From CAYQNU01 sp964419055 (GTDB lineage Bacteria; Bacteroidota; Bacteroidia; Flavobacteriales_D; Parvicellaceae), in assembly GCA_964419055.1 (NCBI GenBank), contig CAYQNU010000017.1, positions 24,086 to 88,085 of the forward strand: 64,000 nt of DNA, in the 5' to 3' direction. Made by a program: the position numbers and the translations under genes. Positions 1 to 7,495 of the stretch are shown here, piece after piece. The notes under the pieces are model-generated. The model made no database searches, was not told where the DNA came from, and saw only the letters and a program-made list of their open reading frames with translations. The stretch's first letter is position 1. Every line of letters starts with the position of its first letter.

Positions 1-1
1 T

Positions 2-790
2 CAAATTGGTATTGCTGAGGCTAATATGATTGGTATTGCTGCAGGTTTGACAATTGGCGGATATATTCCATATACAGGGACATTTGCCAATTTTAGTACA
101 AGTAGAGTTTATGACCAAATTAGACAATCGGTAGCTTACAGTGACAAAAACGTTAAAATTTGTGCTTCCCATGCCGGTTTAACGCTTGGTGAAGACGGTG
201 CTACGCATCAAGTTTTGGAAGACATTGGAATGATGAAAATGTTACCCGGAATGACGGTAATTAATCCATGTGATTACAATCAGACAAAAGCAGCTACAAT
301 TGCCATTGCTAAACACCACGGCCCTGTATATTTAAGATTTGGCAGACCAAAAGTCCCTGTATTTATTCCTGAGGATATGCCATTTGAAATTGGAAAAGCT
401 ATTGTTTTATCTGAAGGAAAAGATGTAAGCATATTTGCTACAGGTCATTTAGTTTGGAAAGCACTAGAAGCGGCCAAAGAACTTGATTCAAAAGGCATTA
501 ACGCTGAAGTTATTAATATTCACACAATAAAACCCTTGGACGAGAAAGCTATTTTAAAATCGGTCTCAAAAACAAAGTGTGTTGTGACGGCTGAAGAACA
601 CCAAATTGCCGGTGGAATGGGCGAATCTATTGCGCAGGTACTTTCTAAAAACACACCTTTACCCATAGAATATGTAGCTGTTAATGACAGTTTTGGTGAG
701 AGTGGGACACCCGAAGAATTAATGACCAAATATGGCCTTGATACGGTGAATATTGTCGAAGCAGCACTTAACGTTATAAAAAGAAAATAA
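2..790 (+). CDS. Transketolase, C-terminal subunit (5' truncated by window edge)
   Basis: C-terminal half of a split transketolase, which with a separate N-terminal subunit moves two-carbon units in the non-oxidative pentose phosphate pathway using thiamine diphosphate. The frame is open from base 2, so the real start lies before the window. About 262 residues are present of the roughly 315 usual for this subunit, so some 50 N-terminal residues are missing. The pyrimidine-binding domain comes first (EANMIGIAAGL, then GLTLGEDGATHQ), followed by the C-terminal transketolase domain with TAEEHQIAGGMGE and ending near residue 262. The N-terminal subunit gene would be expected just upstream. DXS and the E1-beta subunits share this fold, but the EDGATHQ context and length fit transketolase best. 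Confidence 0.9.
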   Translation, partial: QIGIAEANMIGIAAGLTIGGYIPYTGTFANFSTSRVYDQIRQSVAYSDKNVKICASHAGLTLGEDGATHQVLEDIGMMKMLPGMTVINPCDYNQTKAATIAIAKHHGPVYLRFGRPKVPVFIPEDMPFEIGKAIVLSEGKDVSIFATGHLVWKALEAAKELDSKGINAEVINIHTIKPLDEKAILKSVSKTKCVVTAEEHQIAGGMGESIAQVLSKNTPLPIEYVAVNDSFGESGTPEELMTKYGLDTVNIVEAALNVIKRK

Positions 791-810
791 GGTTCCTTAA
801 TATATTATTT

Positions 811-1248
811 ATGAAAAAAATTACACTATTCTTATTGTTCATTTTCATAGGAAATGGCTTAATAGTATTTGGTCAAAATAACTCTTCAAAAGACATTGAG
901 CACGAAAAAAAAGTAGCCTATCTTAAAGAAAAACTAAAGCTAACAGAAGAAGAATCTGCAAAATTTTGGACTTTATATAATCAAAAACATATTGATTTAA
1001 AAGCTAACTCTCGGTATTATAAAAATCAGAAAGTAGACAAAAAATTAAGTGAAATGTCTGAAGATGAGTGCAAAAAGATGATGGAACTTAAGTTTGCTAA
1101 GGATACAAAAGAATTGGAAATAGATAAATTATATCATGAAAAATTCGTAGCAATTATCGGATATAAAAAAACTGCAAAATTGTATAAAGAAGAAGATGAT
1201 TACAAAGATTTAATGAAACAAAAACCGGGTTCAAAGTCTAAGAAATAG
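811..1248 (+). CDS. Small secreted protein, Spy/CpxP-like helical family (hypothetical)
   Basis: A 145-residue protein with an N-terminal signal peptide (about residues 1-21, ending ...IVFGQ). The mature part is rich in Lys and Glu and predicted helical. The segment LTEEESAKFWTLYNQ resembles the repeated motif of small Bacteroidota periplasmic proteins related to Spy/CpxP or heavy-metal-sensor-like proteins, but the function is not established. It lies 20 bases after the transketolase gene and 6 bases before trmB, so it may be cotranscribed. The family assignment is inference from motif and size only. Confidence 0.6.
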   Translation: MKKITLFLLFIFIGNGLIVFGQNNSSKDIEHEKKVAYLKEKLKLTEEESAKFWTLYNQKHIDLKANSRYYKNQKVDKKLSEMSEDECKKMMELKFAKDTKELEIDKLYHEKFVAIIGYKKTAKLYKEEDDYKDLMKQKPGSKSKK

Positions 1249-1254
1249 CATATA

Positions 1255-1935
1255 ATGGGGAAAGATAAATTAAAACGGTTTGCCGAGTTAGAAGGTTTTG
1301 AAAATGTTTTACAGCCTTCCATGGAGGAGGTGTTAAATGATTACCCTTTGAAAGGTAAATGGAACAAAACTTTTTTTAAAAATGATTTACCCATAATTCT
1401 AGAATTGGGTTGTGGGAAAGGAGAATATACAGTTGGATTAGCTCGAAAATATAAAGAGTATAATTTTATAGGTATAGATATAAAAGGTGCACGAATCTGG
1501 AGAGGTGCCAAAACATGTAGAGAAGAAGGAATCAATAATGCTGGTTTTGTGCGTTCAAAGGTTGATTTTGTAGATAAACTTTTTGGGAAAGATGAAATAG
1601 CAGAAATTTGGCTAACCTTTAGTGATCCGCAAAAAGAAAGAGCTCGTAAGAGATTAACTTCACCACTTTTTATAAGTCGATACAGAAAAATTCTTAAACC
1701 AAAAGGCATCATAAATCTCAAAACAGATAGTGATTTATTGTATGAATATACGTTGGAACAAATAGAAGAAAACAACTACCAATCATTGCTTCAAAACAAT
1801 GATGTTTATGGGAATTTAGTACCTAACTCATCCGATGAAGATATTTTATATAAAATGAGCATTAAAACATTTTATGAGCAAAAGTGGTTGGCACAGGATA
1901 TTAAGATTAAATATTGCCAATTTAGAATTGACTAA
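1255..1935 (+). CDS. trmB: tRNA (guanine-N7-)-methyltransferase TrmB
   Basis: Methylates N7 of G46 in the variable loop of tRNA using S-adenosylmethionine. The 226-residue length fits the family. The SAM-binding motif ILELGCGKGEYT is near residue 50, followed by FIGIDIKGARIW (acidic residue contacting the ribose). The family-specific TFSDPQKERARKR segment, near residue 120, corresponds to the FPDPWPKKRH motif of other TrmB proteins. The Bacteroidota form with SDPQ in place of PDPW is what I recall as typical of the lineage. The start ATG lies 6 bases after the upstream gene. Confidence 0.93.
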   Translation: MGKDKLKRFAELEGFENVLQPSMEEVLNDYPLKGKWNKTFFKNDLPIILELGCGKGEYTVGLARKYKEYNFIGIDIKGARIWRGAKTCREEGINNAGFVRSKVDFVDKLFGKDEIAEIWLTFSDPQKERARKRLTSPLFISRYRKILKPKGIINLKTDSDLLYEYTLEQIEENNYQSLLQNNDVYGNLVPNSSDEDILYKMSIKTFYEQKWLAQDIKIKYCQFRID

Positions 1936-1964
1936 AACCATTTAACGCTACTAAAACAAGAGCC

Positions 1965-3041
1965 ATGAAAAACCAAAAACTTCTTTTCATTTTAGTAGCT
2001 TTCTTTTCATTAATGATATCTTGCGGTAAGGATGAAACTCCTCAAAATCCGCCAGTTACACCAACACCCACCAATCCTCTAGCGGACATCAATAATACGT
2101 ATGGTTTTGGTTTGATGGAAAAAATTAAAGGTATTTGGAATGGCCCAGTAACTTCAACCACTCCGTTGGATGGTTATCCCGAATGGATTGTAGATTTTAG
2201 ACCTATATCAGAAAATCAAATATCTTCTATGAACGAATTAGATACATTAAATGACATTCTCATGTCCTTTTTCGTTGCAAAATATAACGGTGAATATCGC
2301 TTATGTTTTAGAAATGGAGGTTCTTTTGGTGGTCAATCACGTATTTCTTATTTCTTAGCTGATAGTGTATCGGAAGGAAGTACAGAATCCTATTATCGTT
2401 TTTCCGAAATTATTAAAGGCAGTTCAAGAGCTTATACTGAAGTTATTTTCAAACAAGATAGTTTGATTGTAAAATCATATACCAATCATTACAATACACT
2501 TACCGATCCTACTTTACACATGACTTGGAAAGCAAAACTACAAGATCAAACCTCTTGTGAAGATGCCGTTTCCCTATTTAATTTTCCAAAAAAGACCTTA
2601 ACCAAAGATTTTTCAACCACCTTTGATGGTGAAACAGAAGCTGTATTTTATTCAATCGGTGGAGGTGACCCTTATCCAAATGCTGATCAACCCCACTTGG
2701 GTCAAACCACCATCAATTACACGTATTTATCCTCCTTAGTGCCCGATGTAAACAAAAAGGTTTTATTAATAGTTACTACCCAACCGTTGATTTCGGGTTT
2801 TTCTATTGTTCAATCCAATATAAAATACCGATCAAGATATGTTATTTTAAATGCTGATGACCAGCAATTTGTGTTTGAAAACATGCACCCAGGCACTTAT
2901 TTTGTGTACACCATTTATGATGTCGATGGTAACACAAATATAAGTAGTGGTGACTGGGTAAGCACCAGCAATACCACATTTACATTATCTAGTGAGGGAA
3001 CTCAATCTGCAACCACCCAAATTAATTTTACAATTCCTTAA
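1965..3041 (+). CDS. Lipoprotein of unknown function
   Basis: A 358-residue predicted lipoprotein. It has a hydrophobic signal segment ending in the lipobox LMISCG (Cys about residue 20), then a Pro/Thr-rich linker (residues 26-38) of the kind that follows the lipid anchor in exported Bacteroidota proteins. The rest is rich in aromatic and beta-forming residues. I recognise no catalytic motif. It starts 29 bases after trmB and ends 2 bases before the convergent purN stop. Likely located at the outer membrane or periplasm; function unknown. Confidence 0.7.
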   Translation: MKNQKLLFILVAFFSLMISCGKDETPQNPPVTPTPTNPLADINNTYGFGLMEKIKGIWNGPVTSTTPLDGYPEWIVDFRPISENQISSMNELDTLNDILMSFFVAKYNGEYRLCFRNGGSFGGQSRISYFLADSVSEGSTESYYRFSEIIKGSSRAYTEVIFKQDSLIVKSYTNHYNTLTDPTLHMTWKAKLQDQTSCEDAVSLFNFPKKTLTKDFSTTFDGETEAVFYSIGGGDPYPNADQPHLGQTTINYTYLSSLVPDVNKKVLLIVTTQPLISGFSIVQSNIKYRSRYVILNADDQQFVFENMHPGTYFVYTIYDVDGNTNISSGDWVSTSNTTFTLSSEGTQSATTQINFTIP

Positions 3042-3043
3042 GT

Positions 3044-3616
3044 TTACTTTTCTATAAACTCTTGAATTGTTTTTGGAAAGTATGTTTTCTCTAAAACACT
3101 TATCTTAGCTGCAACATCTTTTACCGTATCGCTTGGAAATACGGCTACTTCAAATTGTTTGATAATTCTGCCTTCATCGTAATGCTCATTTACCAAATGA
3201 ATCGTAATTCCCGTTTTGGTTTCTTTATGGGCTACCACTGCCTCATGAACATGTATTCCGTACATTCCTTTTCCTCCAAATTTGGGTAACAAAGAAGGGT
3301 GAATATTGATAATTTTATCGGGAAATTGATGGATAAGTCCATCGGGTATTTTCCATAAAAAACCGGCTAAAATTATGTAATCGATTTCTTTTGAAATGAG
3401 ATAATTTGTAACAACTCCTTCTAAAAACTGAACTTTATCAAAAACCAAGGTTTCTATATTGGCATTTTGAGCGTGATTGAGTGCCCCAGCATCCGATTTA
3501 TTGGAAAGAACCGATACAACTTCAATCGTTGAACTATTTTGGAAATGGCTAATGATATTAAACACATTACTCCCCGTACCTGAGGCAAACAAAGCCAATC
3601 GTATTTTTTTATCCAT
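3044..3616 (-). CDS. purN: Phosphoribosylglycinamide formyltransferase PurN
   Basis: Transfers a formyl group from 10-formyl-tetrahydrofolate to GAR in purine synthesis. The N-terminal motif ALFASGTGSN binds the phosphate of GAR. ILAGFLWKIP and INIHPSLLPKFGGKGMYG hold the catalytic Asn/His region, and the final conserved Asp is in HYDEGRII. Length is about 190 residues, as expected. I chose the ATG at 3616 (MDKKIRLALFASG) rather than the in-frame ATG at 3637 because family members begin just before the beta strand leading into ASGTGSN. Divergent from ung. Confidence 0.93.
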   Translation of the reverse strand: MDKKIRLALFASGTGSNVFNIISHFQNSSTIEVVSVLSNKSDAGALNHAQNANIETLVFDKVQFLEGVVTNYLISKEIDYIILAGFLWKIPDGLIHQFPDKIINIHPSLLPKFGGKGMYGIHVHEAVVAHKETKTGITIHLVNEHYDEGRIIKQFEVAVFPSDTVKDVAAKISVLEKTYFPKTIQEFIEK

Positions 3617-3674
3617 ACTCACTTTTAATGTGCACAAAGATAGTTTTCCTTCCCTTCTTTACGAAAAGAAAAAG

Positions 3675-3682
3675 TAAATTTG
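3675..3682 (+). promoter_or_regulatory. Candidate -7 element for ung
   Basis: TAAATTTG matches the Bacteroidota -7 consensus TAnnTTTG, 25 bases before the ung ATG. No TTG lies at the expected -33 distance, so only half of the promoter is supported. Confidence 0.35.
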
Positions 3683-3707
3683 TAGTGTTCACAATTAACA
3701 ACACTTT

Positions 3708-4373
3708 ATGGAGGTAATTATTCACCCATCTTGGAAAGAACACCTTTCTACAGAATTTCAAAAAGACTATTTTATAAATTTGGTTGGTTTTGTTAAAAAC
3801 GCATACTCCAATCAAAGATGTTACCCTCCTAAAAAACAGATTTTTGCAGCTTTTGACAGTTGCCCTTTTGACAAATTACGAGTAGTCATTATTGGTCAGG
3901 ATCCTTACCACGGAAATGGTCAAGCCAATGGACTTTGCTTTTCTGTGAATGATGGTATTCGATTCCCTCCATCCTTGATAAATATTTTTAAAGAAATTGA
4001 ATCCGATTTGGCCAAGCATTTTCCTATTTCGGGTAATTTAGAACGTTGGTCCAATCAAGGCGTATTGCTATTAAATGCTACCTTAACGGTTCAAGAATCA
4101 CTACCCGGAAGTCATCAAAACCAAGGCTGGGAACAATTTACAGACGCAGTTATTGACCTTATTTCAGCTAAAAAAGAAAATGTAGTCTTTTTATTATGGG
4201 GTGGATTTGCCAAGTCAAAAGGAAAAACTATCGATAGAAGTCGACATTTAGTCCTCGAATCAGGTCATCCTTCGCCTATGAGTGCCAACAAAGGCCATTG
4301 GTTTGGGAATAAACATTTTAGTAAATCAAATGAATATTTGAAAATAAAAGGATTACAAGAGATTGATTGGTAG
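3708..4373 (+). CDS. ung: Uracil-DNA glycosylase Ung (family 1)
   Basis: Removes uracil from DNA at the start of base excision repair. At 221 residues it has the usual family-1 length. The water-activating motif GQDPYHG is near residue 64, the uracil-binding LLLNATLTV segment near residue 123, and the minor-groove loop HPSPMSANKGHWFGNKHFS near residue 187. All catalytic residues of the family are present. It stands alone, divergent from purN, with a short AT-rich leader. Confidence 0.96.
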   Translation: MEVIIHPSWKEHLSTEFQKDYFINLVGFVKNAYSNQRCYPPKKQIFAAFDSCPFDKLRVVIIGQDPYHGNGQANGLCFSVNDGIRFPPSLINIFKEIESDLAKHFPISGNLERWSNQGVLLLNATLTVQESLPGSHQNQGWEQFTDAVIDLISAKKENVVFLLWGGFAKSKGKTIDRSRHLVLESGHPSPMSANKGHWFGNKHFSKSNEYLKIKGLQEIDW

Positions 4374-4534
4374 AAATTAATAACCGCATTTGATGTTACT
4401 TTTTTGATAAAAATTAAAAAAAGAAAATCTAACTAATTAATCAAACAACTCACTAATTAAAAAACTTTCAAACTTGAATATATAAAATACAAATCACTAT
4501 GATTACTTGACTGTATAAAATGATTTAAATAACA

Positions 4535-4650
4535 GACCACGAAGTGGTCAAATAGTAATAAAACTATAAAGTTAGGGTATATGCGACCCCTACGGGGTCG
4601 AACTCATACATATATTAGACGTTTTATAACTATTTCATCCCTACAGGATG
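4535..4650 (+). repeat. Cluster of three REP-like palindromic hairpins
   Basis: Three short perfect inverted repeats follow one another. 4535-4549 has arms GACCAC/GTGGTC with loop GAA. 4584-4600 has arms CGACCCC/GGGGTCG with loop TAC. 4636-4650 has arms CATCC/GGATG with loop CTACA. They are markedly richer in GC than the surrounding DNA and lack T-tracts, so they are not simple terminators. They occupy the 381-base non-coding gap between ung and lpdA, in which I see no gene. Their form resembles dispersed REP/BIME elements mobilised by RAYT transposases, but no such transposase is in the window. Confidence 0.6.
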
Positions 4651-4754
4651 TACATTTTAACAATGATAGTACTAAGTATTTTGAATATAGAATCAAGTTA
4701 TACTCAAAAAATAATTACTTTTACAACGACAAAAAACATTTAAAATAAATTGAA

Positions 4755-6155
4755 ATGAGCAAATACGATGTTATCATAATTGGTTCGGGTCCTGGTGGAT
4801 ATGTTGGTGCTATTAGATGTGCCCAATTAGGATTTAAAACTGCCTTAATAGAAAAGTATTCAACTTTAGGTGGCACCTGCTTAAACGTAGGATGTATACC
4901 ATCAAAAGCTATGTTAGATTCTAGTGAGCATTATTTTAATGCTGCTCATAATTTTCCAGAACACGGAATCAACTTAACTGATTTGCAAGTGAATTTAGCC
5001 AAAATGATTGAGCGAAAAAATTCGGTTGTCTCTCAAACGTGTGATGGCATCAAATTTTTGATGGATAAAAACAAAGTTGATGTACATTATGGATTAGGAA
5101 GTTTTGTTGACAAAAATACGGTTAAAGTAAGTGGCGAAAATGGAGAGAAATTATTAACTACCGATAAAATTATCATTGCTACCGGATCAAAACCAAACTT
5201 TTTTCCAGGAATGGAACCCGATAAAGATCGCATCATCACTTCAACCGAAGCTTTGAATATGAAAGAAATTCCCAAGCACTTGATTGTTATTGGAGGTGGT
5301 GTTATTGGATTGGAGTTAGGTTCAGTGTATGCGCGATTAGGTGCACAAATTACCGTTGTAGAATTTGCTGATAATATTATTCCAACCATGGATAGTACAA
5401 TGGGTAAAGAATTACAACGAATTTTGAAAAAAGAAGGTTTTAAATTCAACTTTAATCATGCAGTTCAAAAAGTTGTGAATACGGGAACAGGTGTAGTGGT
5501 TACCGCTAAAGATAAAAACGGTAAAGAAGTTAATTTTGAAGGTGATTATTGTCTAGTTTCAGTAGGTAGAAAACCATTTACTCAAGGGTTAGGATTGGAG
5601 AATGTAGGAGTTAAAGTTAACAATAGAGGGATGATTGAAACCGATCATCATTTACAAACTAACATCCCAGGTATATATGCCATTGGTGATGTGGTTAAAG
5701 GTGCTATGTTGGCGCACAAAGCTGAAGAAGAGGGTGTTTTTGTAGCTGAATTATTAGCTGGTCAAAAACCTCATATTAACTATGACTTGATTCCAGGAGT
5801 AGTGTACACCTGGCCAGAAGTGGCTGCAGTTGGTCAAACTGAAGAGCAAGTAAAAGCCTCCGGTAGAGCGTACAAAGTGGGACAATTCCCGATGCGCGCT
5901 ATGGGTAGAGCGAGAGCCAGCGGTGACATTGCTGGATTGATTAAAATTATTGCTGACGAAAAATCAGATGAAGTGTTGGGTGTACATATGATTTGTGCAC
6001 GTGCTGCAGATTTGATTATGGAAGCAGTAGTAGCTATGGAATATAAAGCATCTGCTGAAGATATTGCTCGTATTTCACACCCTCATCCAACGTATTCAGA
6101 AGCTGTTAAGGAAGCTGCTTTGGCCGCTTGGCATGATAAACCATTGCATATTTAA
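4755..6155 (+). CDS. lpdA: Dihydrolipoyl dehydrogenase (E3)
   Basis: The FAD-dependent E3 component shared by pyruvate and 2-oxoglutarate dehydrogenase complexes, reoxidising dihydrolipoamide with NAD+. The 466 residues carry the FAD-binding IIGSGPGGYVGAI at the N-terminus, the redox-active disulfide in GGTCLNVGCIPSK (Cys42, Cys47), the NAD-binding VIGGGVIGLELGS near residue 178, the second FAD motif GIYAIGDVV near residue 303, and the catalytic HPHPTYSEA near the C-terminus. No E1 or E2 genes are adjacent. Followed by a terminator and the convergent rnpB. Confidence 0.96.
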   Translation: MSKYDVIIIGSGPGGYVGAIRCAQLGFKTALIEKYSTLGGTCLNVGCIPSKAMLDSSEHYFNAAHNFPEHGINLTDLQVNLAKMIERKNSVVSQTCDGIKFLMDKNKVDVHYGLGSFVDKNTVKVSGENGEKLLTTDKIIIATGSKPNFFPGMEPDKDRIITSTEALNMKEIPKHLIVIGGGVIGLELGSVYARLGAQITVVEFADNIIPTMDSTMGKELQRILKKEGFKFNFNHAVQKVVNTGTGVVVTAKDKNGKEVNFEGDYCLVSVGRKPFTQGLGLENVGVKVNNRGMIETDHHLQTNIPGIYAIGDVVKGAMLAHKAEEEGVFVAELLAGQKPHINYDLIPGVVYTWPEVAAVGQTEEQVKASGRAYKVGQFPMRAMGRARASGDIAGLIKIIADEKSDEVLGVHMICARAADLIMEAVVAMEYKASAEDIARISHPHPTYSEAVKEAALAAWHDKPLHI

Positions 6156-6187
6156 TGAATGAACTTAAATTGAATAAATAAAAAAAA

Positions 6188-6214
6188 GCCAAGACCTAAA
6201 ATCTTGGCTTTTTT
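6188..6214 (+). terminator. Rho-independent terminator after lpdA
   Basis: Stem GCCAAGA/TCTTGGC with loop CCTAAAA, preceded by an A-run and followed by six T's. The A-run makes it usable on the other strand too, where it sits just beyond the 3' end of rnpB. Confidence 0.85.
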
Positions 6215-6224
6215 GTTTAAAAAA

Positions 6225-6622
6225 TTGCTAAACCGATAAGCCGGATTCTGTCGTTTGAATTACTTCAAAGTTCTATCATTTATCTGGGCCTTACGTCACC
6301 ATAAGGCTCTAACGACCTACCCTCCAACAATGAGCGAGCAACTCATCGAATAACCGAAGTTATTCATGTTGGTTTATTTGGTCTTTCAGCACATAAGGTT
6401 TACCTGCCTAATTGTGTCACCACAACTATCGGTAGGCTCTTACCCCACCATTTCACCCTTCACCGATTTGCTCGAAAGCAAATTTAGGTAGTATATTTTC
6501 TGTGGCACTTGCTGTCAAAAAATTTTACAATCTTTTTCCTTCCCGTTAGGAAGTATGCTGCTCTTTGCTGCCCGGACTTTCCTCACAATTATTTCTAATT
6601 GGGCGATAGAATAGTTTAGCAA
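6225..6622 (-). ncRNA. rnpB: RNase P RNA (class A), rnpB
   Basis: Catalytic RNA of ribonuclease P, which trims tRNA 5' leaders. On the minus strand the conserved 5' core GAGGAAAGTCCGGGC (near 6570-6590) and the 3' signature ACAGAATCCGGCTTAT (near 6237-6252) are both present. The ends pair through a 9-base P1 helix, TTGCTAAAC (from 6622) with GTTTAGCAA (to 6225). This fixes the length at about 398 nucleotides, normal for this RNA. The mature ends could differ by a few bases. Confidence 0.93.
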
Positions 6623-6624
6623 TG

Positions 6625-6632
6625 CAAAGATA
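6625..6632 (-). promoter_or_regulatory. Candidate -7 element for rnpB
   Basis: On the minus strand TATCTTTG, an exact match to TAnnTTTG, ends 2 bases before the P1 helix. That places the predicted transcription start slightly inside or at the RNA's 5' end. No clear -33 TTG is present. Confidence 0.45.
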
Positions 6633-6673
6633 ATTCAAAAAATGATGTACAGAAAAAAGTCATAAAACAAATA

Positions 6674-6681
6674 TACTTTTG
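6674..6681 (+). promoter_or_regulatory. Candidate -7 element for the fatty acid hydroxylase gene
   Basis: TACTTTTG matches TAnnTTTG exactly, 51 bases before the ATG at 6733. The -33 TTG is not evident. Confidence 0.35.
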
Positions 6682-6732
6682 CAGCATAAGAAATAAAAAA
6701 AATTCTTACCATTGTGAAACTTAAAGCAATTT

Positions 6733-7485
6733 ATGAAAGCCGTAGCAAAACATTATTTTACTCATCCCAGTGTTTGGATTTATATTGTGATTGGCGCAAC
6801 CGTATTAAGTTTATCCATATACTATGGTTATCTTCAACAATTTTGGTATGTTGCATTCATTCCCATTGCTATTGCTCCATTTTTTGAATGGTTTGCCCAC
6901 AAATATATTCTTCACGCCAAAATAGGTAATGTAACAGAGCTGCCACTAGAAGATTACCCTAACGTGAAAGTTGGTGACCATCTAAAACTAACCTATCACA
7001 AAAAAGAAGTGGAAATGGAGGTTTTATCTATTGAAAAAACACACATCACCGCTGGATATGGATGGGCACGTAAACTTAAACCATTTCGAGATTTTATGCA
7101 CGCATTACATTATGGTCACCACGAAGACCCTAATAAAATTGATCTTATTTTTGCACCTATCCTTTCTGTTATCATTCTATACATTTCATTATTTCTTTTG
7201 TGCCTTTTGATTACATTCAATTTATCCATTTCAACCGTGTTTCTATTTGGAGTAATTATCTACTATTTACATTATGAATGGATGCATTTAGGCCATCATA
7301 TTCCTGGATACAAACATATTTTTCCTTGGTCGAATAAATTGAAAACAGCACACCAACTGCACCATTATAGAAATGAAAATTATTGGTGGGGAATTACCAA
7401 TATTTTGGGCGACATTATTTTTGGCACCTACAAAAAACATGATGAAGTTGATAGAAGCGAAACCATCAAACACATTAACTTATAA
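6733..7485 (+). CDS. Fatty acid hydroxylase / sterol desaturase family membrane protein
   Basis: A 250-residue integral membrane di-iron enzyme. The histidine cluster typical of the superfamily is complete: HKYILH (about residue 57), HALHYGHH (about 121), HYEWMHLGHH (about 180) and HQLHHY (about 208). Hydrophobic segments lie at about 15-33, 38-53, 135-155 and 160-178. Likely hydroxylates a fatty acyl chain or related lipid; the substrate cannot be read from the sequence. A segment of about 50 residues between the first and second His boxes (residues 66-115) looks like a small beta-rich soluble insert. The next gene starts 10 bases downstream. Confidence 0.85.
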   Translation: MKAVAKHYFTHPSVWIYIVIGATVLSLSIYYGYLQQFWYVAFIPIAIAPFFEWFAHKYILHAKIGNVTELPLEDYPNVKVGDHLKLTYHKKEVEMEVLSIEKTHITAGYGWARKLKPFRDFMHALHYGHHEDPNKIDLIFAPILSVIILYISLFLLCLLITFNLSISTVFLFGVIIYYLHYEWMHLGHHIPGYKHIFPWSNKLKTAHQLHHYRNENYWWGITNILGDIIFGTYKKHDEVDRSETIKHINL

Positions 7486-7495
7486 ATTCATAACA

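Noticed and set aside
1341..1775. 144-residue minus-strand open frame inside trmB
   Set aside because: It is the antisense shadow of trmB, with no motif, signal or promoter of its own.
3609..3815. Minus-strand 68-residue frame overlapping the ung start and purN
   Set aside because: It overlaps two well-supported genes and has no recognisable content.
4374..4754. Riboswitch or leader RNA before lpdA
   Set aside because: The hairpins are separate palindromes of REP type, not a conserved aptamer that I recognise.
7373..7495. ATG at 7373 as start of the S9 peptidase
   Set aside because: It lies inside the hydroxylase gene in another frame and would place 41 extra residues before a clear signal peptide; TTG at 7496 fits better.
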